Below, one piece after another: positions 24,761 through 32,426 of a stretch of 64,000 bases of DNA (the stretch's first letter is position 1; the number at the start of each line of letters is the position of its first letter). The stretch comes from JBCBSK01 sp965250105 (GTDB lineage: Bacteria > Pseudomonadota > Alphaproteobacteria > Rhizobiales > Tepidamorphaceae), in contig OZ252290.1 of assembly GCA_965250105.1 (NCBI GenBank), forward strand, positions 2,542,001-2,606,000, given 5' to 3'. A model generated the notes under the pieces. That model saw nothing but the letters and a program-made list of their open reading frames with translations, was not told the DNA's origin and ran no database searches. The translations under genes were made by a program, and so were the position numbers.

Positions 24761-25774
24761 ATGATGACGCTGTTCGGCGATCCGACGATCTGGCTGCCGG
24801 TCGTCTTCGCGGCCCTGATGGGCCTGGCGATCCTGGTCTATGTCGTGCTCGACGGGTTCGATCTCGGCGTCGGCATTCTGTTTCCCTTCGCCGACGATGC
24901 CGAGAAGGACCGGATGATTGCCTCGATCGGTCCGTTCTGGGACGCCAACGAAACCTGGCTCGTGCTGGCGGTCGGCCTGCTGCTGGTGGCGTTCCCGCTG
25001 GCCTATGGCGAGATCCTGACCGCGCTCTACCTGCCGGTCGCGATCATGCTGTTCGGGCTGATCCTGCGCGGCGTGTCGTTCGAATTGCGCGCCAAGGTCC
25101 CCGCCGACCGCAAACATGTCTGGAACAAGGCCTTCTTCACCGGCTCGCTGATGACCGGGATGGCGCAGGGCTTCATGCTCGGCCATTACATCATGGGCCT
25201 GGAATGGACCTTGCCGACGGTCGCCTTCGCCATGCTGACCGCGATCTGCCTGCCGATGGCCTATTCCTTCATCGGCTCGGCCTGGCTGATGATCAAGACC
25301 GACGGTGCCTTGCAGCAAAAGGCGGTCGGCTGGGCCAAGCGCGATCTGTGGGCGCTTCTGGCGGGCTTCGCCGCGATTTCGATCGCGAGCCCGCTCGTGA
25401 GCCCGCGCATCTACGACAAATGGTTCCAGGTGCCCGAAATGTTCCTGCTGGCGCCGCTGCCAATCCTATCGGCCGTGCTGATGGCGATCATCTGGATGTC
25501 GCTGCGCCATCTGCCGGATCCGAAGGATCGCTGGTCCTGGATCCCCTTCGTCTCGGCGACCACGCTGTTCTGCCTCGCCTTTGTCGGGCTGGCCTATTCC
25601 TTCTATCCCTACGTGCTGCCGGACAGGCTGACGATCTATGACGCGGCGAGCGCGCCCGAAAGCCTGATCATCATCCTGGTCGGGGCGCTCTTCGTCTTGC
25701 CGGTGATCATCGGCTACACGGTCCTCGCCTATGTCGTGTTCCGCGGCAAGGCGACGGAACTCAGCTACGACTGA
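24761..25774 (+). CDS. cioB: Cytochrome bd-type quinol oxidase subunit II (CioB/CydB)
   Basis: A 337-aa protein with about eight to nine membrane helices. It begins with the characteristic VYVVLDGFDLGVGILFPF and GPFWDANETWLVLAVG, and has FYPYVLPDRLTIYDAASAPE in the last periplasmic region. It pairs with subunit I. It follows cioA by 21 bp. No small CydX-like frame and no cydDC are seen downstream; a hairpin terminator follows. Confidence 0.94.
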   Translation: MMTLFGDPTIWLPVVFAALMGLAILVYVVLDGFDLGVGILFPFADDAEKDRMIASIGPFWDANETWLVLAVGLLLVAFPLAYGEILTALYLPVAIMLFGLILRGVSFELRAKVPADRKHVWNKAFFTGSLMTGMAQGFMLGHYIMGLEWTLPTVAFAMLTAICLPMAYSFIGSAWLMIKTDGALQQKAVGWAKRDLWALLAGFAAISIASPLVSPRIYDKWFQVPEMFLLAPLPILSAVLMAIIWMSLRHLPDPKDRWSWIPFVSATTLFCLAFVGLAYSFYPYVLPDRLTIYDAASAPESLIIILVGALFVLPVIIGYTVLAYVVFRGKATELSYD

Positions 25775-25796
25775 CGCCCCGGCACAAAGCCTGCGA

Positions 25797-25824
25797 GGAG
25801 CCGGGCGCGAGCCGTCCCGGCTCC
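25797..25824. terminator. Hairpin between convergent cioB and serA
   Basis: GGAGCCGGG and CCCGGCTCC form a perfect 9-bp stem with a 10-base loop, 22 bp after cioB and 27 bp after serA on the other strand. There is no T-run on either side, so its role as a bidirectional terminator is probable rather than certain. Confidence 0.5.
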
Positions 25825-25851
25825 GGCTCCTGGCGAGGCGTTTGATCTCCG

Positions 25852-27438
25852 TCAGAAGCGCAGCGGCTTGGCCTGCTTGACCAGCGGCAGCGTGTTCAGC
25901 TTGGCCAGGACCGCGTCCGGCACCCCGCCATCGACCTCGACCAGGCAGACCGCGTCCTCGCCCTGTGCCGTCCGGCCCATCGAGAAGGTCGCGATATTGA
26001 CCCCGTTCGAGCCAAGCAGCGTGCCGAGATCGCCGACGAAGCCGGGCTTGTCCTCATTGGTGATGTAGATCATGTGCGGCGCCAGTTCGGCATCCATGCG
26101 GATGCCCTTGACCTGGATGATGCGCGGCTTGCCGTCGGAGAACACCGTGCCGGCGACCGACCGTTCCTGGCGCTCGGTGACGACGGTCAGGCGGATATAG
26201 CTCTCATAGACGCCCTGCTGCTCGCGCCGCGTCTCCTCGACCTTGATGCCGCGTTCGCGGGCGGCGACCGGCGCCGACACCATGTTGATGTCCTGCAGAA
26301 GCGGGCGCAGCACGCCGGCGATTGCGGCCGCGGTCAAGGCCCGCAGGTTCATCTCCGCGACCTCGCCCTCATATTCGAGCCGGATCGCCTTGAGGCCCGA
26401 TTCCGTCAACTGGCCGGCGAACGAGCCGAGCTGTTCGGCCAAGGTCACGAAAGGCCGCAGCCGGGGCGCTTCCTCGGCCGAGATCGACGGCATGTTCAGC
26501 GCATTGGTCACCGCGCCCGTCATCAGATAGTCCGACATCTGTTCGGCGACCTGAAGGGCGACGTTTTCCTGCGCCTCGCGGGTCGCGGCGCCGAGATGCG
26601 GGGTGGAGACGAGATTGGCCGTGCCGAAGAGCGGGTTCTCGGTCGCCGGCTCGACGCTGAACACATCGAGCGCCGCGCCCGCCACATGGCCGCTATCCAG
26701 CGCCGCCTTCAGCGCCGCCTCGTCGATCAGTCCGCCGCGCGCGCAATTGACGATCCGAACGCCCTTCTTGGTCTTGGCCAGCGCGGCGGCGTCCAGAACG
26801 TTGCGGGTGCGCTCGGTCAGCGGCGTGTGCAGGGTGATGAAATCGGCGCGCGCCAGCAAGTCGTCGAGTTCGACCTTGTCGACGCCGAGATCGAGCGCCC
26901 GTTCCGGGCTCAGAAAGGGATCGAAGGCGATGACCCTCATCTTCAGCCCCTGCGCCCGGTCGGCGACGATGGCGCCGATATTGCCGCAGCCGATGATGCC
27001 CAGCGTCTTGCCATAGAGCTCGACACCCATGAACTTGTTCTTCTCCCACTTGCCGGCCTGGGTCGAGGCGTCGGCCGCCGGGATCTGGCGGGCGACCGCC
27101 ATCATCATCGCGATGGCGTGCTCGGCGGTGGTGATCGAATTGCCGAAGGGCGTGTTCATCACGATGATGCCGCGCTGGGTGGCGGCGGCGATGTCGATAT
27201 TGTCGACGCCGATGCCGGCGCGGCCGACGACCTTGAGATTGTCGGCGGCGGCGATGATCTTCTCGGTCACCTTCGAGGCCGAGCGCACCGCGAGCCCGTC
27301 ATAGGCCGGGATGGCCGCCAGGAAGGCCTGTTTGTCCTTGCCGAGATCGGGCTGGTAGTCGACCTCGACGCCGCGACTTTCGAAAATCTCGATGGCGGCG
27401 GGGGAAATGCTGTCGGAAATCAGAACGCGCGGGGCCAT
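25852..27438 (-). CDS. serA: D-3-phosphoglycerate dehydrogenase
   Basis: A 528-aa enzyme of the long SerA form: substrate-binding and NAD-binding domains (GRAGIGVDNIDIAAATQRG, LGIIGCGNIGAIVADRAQG, the CARGGLIDE and STPHLGAATREAQ catalytic regions), an intervening allosteric-substrate-binding domain (about 315-450) and a C-terminal ACT domain (EDKPGFVGDLGTLLGSNGVN). It oxidises 3-phosphoglycerate in the first step of serine synthesis. GGGAGG nine bases upstream sets the start; it follows serC on the same strand. Confidence 0.96.
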   Translation of the reverse strand: MAPRVLISDSISPAAIEIFESRGVEVDYQPDLGKDKQAFLAAIPAYDGLAVRSASKVTEKIIAAADNLKVVGRAGIGVDNIDIAAATQRGIIVMNTPFGNSITTAEHAIAMMMAVARQIPAADASTQAGKWEKNKFMGVELYGKTLGIIGCGNIGAIVADRAQGLKMRVIAFDPFLSPERALDLGVDKVELDDLLARADFITLHTPLTERTRNVLDAAALAKTKKGVRIVNCARGGLIDEAALKAALDSGHVAGAALDVFSVEPATENPLFGTANLVSTPHLGAATREAQENVALQVAEQMSDYLMTGAVTNALNMPSISAEEAPRLRPFVTLAEQLGSFAGQLTESGLKAIRLEYEGEVAEMNLRALTAAAIAGVLRPLLQDINMVSAPVAARERGIKVEETRREQQGVYESYIRLTVVTERQERSVAGTVFSDGKPRIIQVKGIRMDAELAPHMIYITNEDKPGFVGDLGTLLGSNGVNIATFSMGRTAQGEDAVCLVEVDGGVPDAVLAKLNTLPLVKQAKPLRF

Positions 27439-27530
27439 GTCGTGGACCTCCCTGAACGATGGAAAACGATTGCGGAGTAACGGGAACGGACGGCGCCGGC
27501 GGCTGGCCGGCACCCGATTGTCAGGCTGTC

Positions 27531-28715
27531 TCAGACAGGGGCTGCGTCGGGCAAGGCCGCCTTTTCGCTGGCGAAGGCCCAGTCGAGCCAGCCGGTCAGC
27601 GCCCTGAGATCGTCGGCCTCGATCGTCGCGCCGGCCCAGATCCTCAGACCCGGCGGGGCATCACGATAGCTGCCGATGTCATGGGCGACGCCTTCTCCGT
27701 CGAGCCGCGACACGATGGCCTTGGCGAAGGCCGACTGGCCGGCCGCGTCGCGGGCCGCGATGTCGGGATCAACGATGGTCAGGCAGACCGAGGTGTTCGA
27801 CCGGGTCGCGGGGGCTTGCGCCAGGAAGTCGACCCATGGCGTCGCCGCGACCCAGTCCGACAGGACGCCGAGATTGGCGTCGGCGCGCCCGATCAAGGCG
27901 TCGAGCCCGCCCACGCCTTCGGCCCATTTCAGGGCGTCGAGATAGTCTTCCACGCAGAGCATCGACGGCGTGTTGATGGTCTCGCCCCGGAAGATCCCCT
28001 CGTTCAGCTTGCCGCCCTTGGTCAGCCGGAAGAGCTTGGGCAGGGGGCGGTCGGGCACGAAGCTTTCGAGCCGGTCGACCGCGCGCGGGCTCAGGATCAG
28101 CATGCCGTGGGCCGCCTCTCCGCCAAGCACCTTCTGCCAGGAATAGGTCGTCACATCGAGCTTGGCCCAGTCGAGCCTCTGCGCGAAGGCCGCCGAGGTG
28201 GCGTCGCAGATCGTCAGGCCGTCGCGGTCTTCCGCGATCCAGTCGGCATCGGGCACCCGGACGCCCGATGTCGTGCCGTTCCAGGTGAAGACCACATCGC
28301 GGGCTTTGCCATCGACTTGCGCCAGATCGGGGAGCAGGCCGTAATCGGCGCGGATGATGCGGCAGTCGTCGAGCCGCAGCTGCTTGACCGCGTCGGTCAC
28401 CCAGCCTTCGCCGAAGGATTCCCAGGCCAGCATGTCGACGCCGCGCGCGCCCAGCATCGACCACATGGCCATCTCAACCGCGCCCGTATCGGACGCCGGC
28501 ACGATGCCGATGCGATAGTCGTCGGGGATTTCGAGAATGGCCCGGGTTCGGTCGATCGCCTCGGCCAGCTTGGCCTTGCCGATCTTGGCGCGATGCGAGC
28601 GCCCGAGCGCGGCATCTTTCAGCGCATCGAGCGACCAGCCAGGTCGCTTGGCGCAGGGTCCGGACGAAAAGAGGGGATTGCCCGGCCGAACGGCCGGACG
28701 CGTGAGAAGTGCCAT
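27531..28715 (-). CDS. serC: Phosphoserine aminotransferase
   Basis: A 394-aa PLP enzyme of the alphaproteobacterial type. It has FSSGPCAKRPGWSLDALKDA, RIGIVPASDTGAVEMAMWSM, the PLP lysine in TTYSWQKVLGGEAAHG and GIFRGETINTPSMLCVEDYL. It converts phosphohydroxypyruvate to phosphoserine, the step after SerA; the genes lie 92 bp apart in pathway-operon order serC-serA. AAGGGTAG before the ATG at 28715 decides the start. Confidence 0.95.
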   Translation of the reverse strand: MALLTRPAVRPGNPLFSSGPCAKRPGWSLDALKDAALGRSHRAKIGKAKLAEAIDRTRAILEIPDDYRIGIVPASDTGAVEMAMWSMLGARGVDMLAWESFGEGWVTDAVKQLRLDDCRIIRADYGLLPDLAQVDGKARDVVFTWNGTTSGVRVPDADWIAEDRDGLTICDATSAAFAQRLDWAKLDVTTYSWQKVLGGEAAHGMLILSPRAVDRLESFVPDRPLPKLFRLTKGGKLNEGIFRGETINTPSMLCVEDYLDALKWAEGVGGLDALIGRADANLGVLSDWVAATPWVDFLAQAPATRSNTSVCLTIVDPDIAARDAAGQSAFAKAIVSRLDGEGVAHDIGSYRDAPPGLRIWAGATIEADDLRALTGWLDWAFASEKAALPDAAPV

Positions 28716-28866
28716 TGCATCTACCCTTCCAGATAGCTGCCCCTCGTTGGGGAGGGGTGTCCCATCTATGGGGGTAGGCGCTTTGCGCCCGAGGGTCAAG
28801 CAGGATGATCCCGTAGCGTCACTCCGCCGCCGCGCCGTGATCGGGGCGGGCGGCTGATTGGCTCGC

Positions 28867-29655
28867 TCAGTCGATCAGGTAGCGCAGGCCGATGCGGAAT
28901 TCATGCGCCGAGAGGTCGTCATAGGTGGTTTCGAGGCCCGTATCGCTGACGCCTGTATTGGTGCGGAAGCTCGATATCGCATGGCCGAGATCGACATAGC
29001 GATAGCCGGCATCGATCTTGAAATTGGGCGACAGGTCGACCGACGCCCCCGCCATCAGCGCCCAGGCGAATTGCCAGCTGTCCGAGCCGTTGATCGAGGT
29101 GACGCCGGCGGCATCCGGAATGTCGAAGGTGAGCGCCCGGGATTCGTGATAGACCGTGCCGATGCCGCCGCCAACATACGGCGTGATGCCGTGCCAGTTG
29201 CCGAGATCGAGATAGGCATTGGCGAGGAACAGCCAGGATTCGAGGCTCGTGGCATTGTTGACGAAGGCCGCGCCGCCGCAGGTCGGACCGGTGCAGACGG
29301 TCTGGCCGGTGATGCCGACGCTCGGCCGGTAGTCGAGTGTCACATCGCCGCGCAGCCAGTTCGAGAATTCGGCGCCGACGCCGATGCCATAGGCGAAATT
29401 GTCCTCGATCGTCTCGTTGAAGAATTCCGTGCCGTCTTGCCGGTGGATCTCGACGGGGTCGTAGACCGCATAGCTGAGATCGAGGCGCAGATACCAGCTC
29501 GAGCCGAATTCGACCGCCTGATCGTGGATCGCTTCGGGCAGCGGCGCCGGTCCCGGAAAATCGGCGGCCTGGGCCATGCACGTCGGAAGGGTGGCGAGGC
29601 AGGCGCCCGTCATGGCGAGCACCGGCAAGGCGCGAAGAAGTGGCGTTGAGCGCAT
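28867..29655 (-). CDS. Outer membrane beta-barrel protein (rhizobial Omp25-like)
   Basis: A 262-aa protein with a signal peptide (MRSTPLLRALPVLAMTGACL, cleavage near AQAAD) and amphipathic beta-strands ending in the aromatic C-terminus HEFRIGLRYLID. Strand pairs such as WLRGDVTLDYRP, GITPYVGGGIGTVYHESR and FKIDAGYRYVDLGHA are typical of eight-stranded opacity-like barrels. A disulfide is likely in VCTGPTCGG. Role: outer membrane structure; no transport substrate can be named. AAGGG precedes the ATG. Confidence 0.85.
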   Translation of the reverse strand: MRSTPLLRALPVLAMTGACLATLPTCMAQAADFPGPAPLPEAIHDQAVEFGSSWYLRLDLSYAVYDPVEIHRQDGTEFFNETIEDNFAYGIGVGAEFSNWLRGDVTLDYRPSVGITGQTVCTGPTCGGAAFVNNATSLESWLFLANAYLDLGNWHGITPYVGGGIGTVYHESRALTFDIPDAAGVTSINGSDSWQFAWALMAGASVDLSPNFKIDAGYRYVDLGHAISSFRTNTGVSDTGLETTYDDLSAHEFRIGLRYLID

Positions 29656-29790
29656 GGCGAACCCTTGATGTTGCCGCACGAACTGGGCTATCGAGCCCGG
29701 AATGAGCCCACAGTATCCAGCGCCCGGGTTAAGCGCCCATTAACGTTAACGATTGCTTGCGGGCTCGGTTCGGAGCGCGTGCCCGCCCGT

Positions 29791-30390
29791 TCAGCCGATC
29801 CCCGACACGCGCAGCGGCAGGGTGCCGCGCGGGCCCTGGCTGAGCGCCTTCAGAAGGGCCGGGCGGGCCTTGGGACTGTCGCGATAGAGCCGGGCGGCGG
29901 CCTCGCGTGCCATATCGAGCTGTCCGATCCCGATCAGCGCCTCCACCGCGACAAGCCGGGCCGCGCCAGTATCAACGGTCGAGATGAGGTCCAGCGCTGC
30001 CCGCGGCCGGCCCTGGCGCAGCGCGATCCGCGCCCGGTTGACGAGCGCATCCTCATCCCCCGGCACCACCGCGAGATAGGCGGCGAAGGCGGTATCGGCG
30101 TCGGCCAGATCGCCATTGTCCATCAGCGCTGCGTCCATCAGGGCGGCGGCGCGCTCGAACAGGGCGTTGTGATGGTCGGCTTGTTGCGCGAGCGCCATAT
30201 CGAAGGCGGCGATCGCATCCGCCTGGCGGTCCTGGCGGCGCAGCACGAGGCCGAGATTGTAGTGGAGCGCGGCCCGTTCCGGAGCGCCGACCCGACCAGC
30301 ACCCGCGATCAGGGCGCGCAAGGCGGTTTCGGCGGCCGGCCAGTCGGCGCGGGCGACCGCGTCCTGAAAGGCGCGGGAGGGGTCTTGCAT
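29791..30390 (-). CDS. Tetratricopeptide-repeat protein
   Basis: A 199-aa helical protein with several TPR-like units (AALHYNLGLVLRRQDRQADA, NALFERAAALMDAALMD, ALVNRARIALRQGRPRAALD). There is no signal peptide or membrane segment. TPR proteins act as scaffolds; no partner can be inferred. GAAAGGCCCAGG precedes the ATG. It is divergent from the formate dehydrogenase operon. Confidence 0.75.
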   Translation of the reverse strand: MQDPSRAFQDAVARADWPAAETALRALIAGAGRVGAPERAALHYNLGLVLRRQDRQADAIAAFDMALAQQADHHNALFERAAALMDAALMDNGDLADADTAFAAYLAVVPGDEDALVNRARIALRQGRPRAALDLISTVDTGAARLVAVEALIGIGQLDMAREAAARLYRDSPKARPALLKALSQGPRGTLPLRVSGIG

Positions 30391-30740
30391 GCCTGGGCCT
30401 TTCGTGGATGCGCCGGGCGAAGCCTGATTGTCGGCACGGCCGGGACGCCATGTCGTCGCGGAAGGGATCCTAGACGTTTTTTGCGCGGCGCGCTCTTGTC
30501 AGCCCCCTGGTCCGGTGGCACTTTCAAATCATTGTAACGGTCAGGATCGTGGAAATGGCGGTCCTGCAACGTTTCGTGTCGCGCCAACGATGCCCGCAGG
30601 GTCAGGGTTCCGCTAGCGACACGGCAGAACGCGTCGGTTGAGACGCGTGGAAGGTCGCCGCTCCGAGGGAACCGTGGTCGCGCACCCGGAGTCCCGACGA
30701 AGGCGCCTTCGGGGCGAATGCGGAACCGAGGACCCGACAG
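30391..30740. other. Divergent region upstream of the formate dehydrogenase operon
   Basis: A 350-bp gap. It must contain promoters for the TPR gene and for the formate dehydrogenase operon, but no pair of boxes convinced me. A TGGCAC at 30516-30521 is not followed by the TTGC element needed for sigma-54. ACGCGT occurs twice, about 8 bp apart, near 30630-30650. Confidence 0.3.
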
Positions 30741-32426
30741 ATGGACCAGATTGCGCCGTCGCGGCCGATGAAGCGCGACGCGAGCCAGCCCAAGGGGCGG
30801 CAGCTCGACGATTCCGCGCTCGACGAGGTATTGGCGCTGATCGGCGAGTTGCCGATCCGCCGCGACCTCCTGATCGAAGCGCTGCATCTCCTGCAGGACG
30901 GCGTCGGCTGTCTGACGGCGCCGCATCTGCGCGCGCTCGCCGAGATCTTCCGCCTCAGCCAGGCCGAGGTCTTCGAGGTGGCGAGCTTCTATCACCATTT
31001 CGACATCGTGAAGGAAGGCGAGGCGCGGCCCGCGCCGCTAACGATCCGCGTCTGCGACTCGATCTCCTGCATGATGGCGGGCGCCGACGCGCTGGCCGCC
31101 GATCTCGCCGACCGCACCGATCCGGCCGCGATCCGCATCCAGAAAGTGCCCTGCATCGGTCGCTGCGCCGGGGCGCCGGCGGTCAATGTCGGCAAGCGCG
31201 CCGTCGAGCGCGCCACCACCGAAACCGTCATCGCGGCGAGCACCGGCGATACCGGCCCTGACATCGCCGCCTATCGCGACCTCGACGCCTATCGCGCCGA
31301 TGGTGGCTACGAGATCCTGGCCTCCTGCCTGTCGGGCGCGCGCACGCCGGAAGACGCGATCGCCACCATGTCGGATGCCGGTCTGCGCGGGCTCGGCGGC
31401 GCCGGTTTTCCCGCCGGTCGCAAATGGTCGATCGTGCGTGGCTTCGACGGCCCGCGCCTGATGACGATCAATGGCGACGAGGGCGAGCCCGGCACCTTCA
31501 AGGACCGCTACTGGCTCGAAAGCGATCCGCACCGGGTCCTGGAAGGCGCGCTGATCGCGGCCTGGGCGGTGGGCTGCGAGCGCATCTATCTCTATATGCG
31601 CGACGAATATCCCGGCGTGCTCGAAATCCTCAAGCGCGAGATCGCGGCCCTCGACGCGGCCGGGCTGACCGCGACGACGCCGATCGAACTGCGTCGCGGC
31701 GCCGGCGCCTATATCTGCGGCGAAGAATCCGCGATGATCGAATCGATCGAAGGCAAGCGCGGCCTGCCGCGCCACCGCCCGCCCTATATCGCCGAGGTCG
31801 GCCTGTTCGGGCGGCCGACGCTGAACCACAATATCGAAACGCTGTTCTGGGTGCCGGAGATCCTGCGCCACGGGGCCGCGTGGTTCGCCTCGAAAAGCAT
31901 CGACGGCGGCGACAAGCACAAGGGCGTGCGCTCCTATTCGGTCTCGGGCCGGGTCAGGGAGCCGGGCGTGAAGCTCGCCCCGTCCGGCATTTCGGTACAG
32001 GCGCTGATCGACGACTATTGCGGCGGCATGGCCGACGGCCACAGCTTCAAGGCGTTCCTACCCGGCGGCGCGTCGGGCGGCATCTTCCCCGCCGCCATGG
32101 GCGATCAGCCGCTCGATTTCGGCATCTTCGAAAAGCATGGCGGCTTCATCGGCAGCCATGCGGTGGTCATCCTGTCGGACAAGGATTCGGTGAAGGACGC
32201 GACCGTCAACCTGATGCGCTTCTTCGAGCATGAATCCTGCGGCCAGTGCACGCCCTGCCGGGCCGGCACCGAGAAGATGGTCAAGCTGCTCGAGGCCGAC
32301 AGCCATGACGAAGCGCTGATCGGCGAACTGATGGGCGTCATGCGCGACGCCTCGATCTGCGGTCTTGGCCAGGCGGCGCCGAACCCGGTGGCCCATTTGC
32401 TGAAATACTTCCCGGAGGATCTGTGA
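30741..32426 (+). CDS. fdsB: NAD-dependent formate dehydrogenase, fused gamma-beta subunit (NuoE-NuoF type)
   Basis: A 561-aa fusion. Residues about 20-170 are a NuoE/FdsG-like 2Fe-2S domain with Cys105 and Cys110 (CDSISC) and Cys138 and Cys142 (CIGRC). Residues about 190-560 are NuoF/FdsB-like, with the FMN loop GLRGLGGAGFPAGRKW, NGDEGEPGTFKDRYW for NADH, the SLBB-like region and a 4Fe-4S site (ESCGQCTPCRAGT plus a distal SICGLG). It passes electrons from the molybdenum subunit to NAD+. In Rhodobacter-type enzymes FdsG and FdsB are separate genes. The stop overlaps the next start. Confidence 0.93.
   Translation: MDQIAPSRPMKRDASQPKGRQLDDSALDEVLALIGELPIRRDLLIEALHLLQDGVGCLTAPHLRALAEIFRLSQAEVFEVASFYHHFDIVKEGEARPAPLTIRVCDSISCMMAGADALAADLADRTDPAAIRIQKVPCIGRCAGAPAVNVGKRAVERATTETVIAASTGDTGPDIAAYRDLDAYRADGGYEILASCLSGARTPEDAIATMSDAGLRGLGGAGFPAGRKWSIVRGFDGPRLMTINGDEGEPGTFKDRYWLESDPHRVLEGALIAAWAVGCERIYLYMRDEYPGVLEILKREIAALDAAGLTATTPIELRRGAGAYICGEESAMIESIEGKRGLPRHRPPYIAEVGLFGRPTLNHNIETLFWVPEILRHGAAWFASKSIDGGDKHKGVRSYSVSGRVREPGVKLAPSGISVQALIDDYCGGMADGHSFKAFLPGGASGGIFPAAMGDQPLDFGIFEKHGGFIGSHAVVILSDKDSVKDATVNLMRFFEHESCGQCTPCRAGTEKMVKLLEADSHDEALIGELMGVMRDASICGLGQAAPNPVAHLLKYFPEDL

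Noticed and set aside
23285..25318. Very long open frame antisense to cioA and cioB
   Set aside because: It is a GC-codon shadow: the opposite strand encodes clear bd oxidase subunits with membrane helices and ribosome sites, while this frame is Arg/Gln/His-rich with no motif.
30516..30531. Sigma-54-like TGGCAC upstream of the formate dehydrogenase operon
   Set aside because: The downstream element after five bases is AATCA rather than TTGCA, so the -12 GC is missing.
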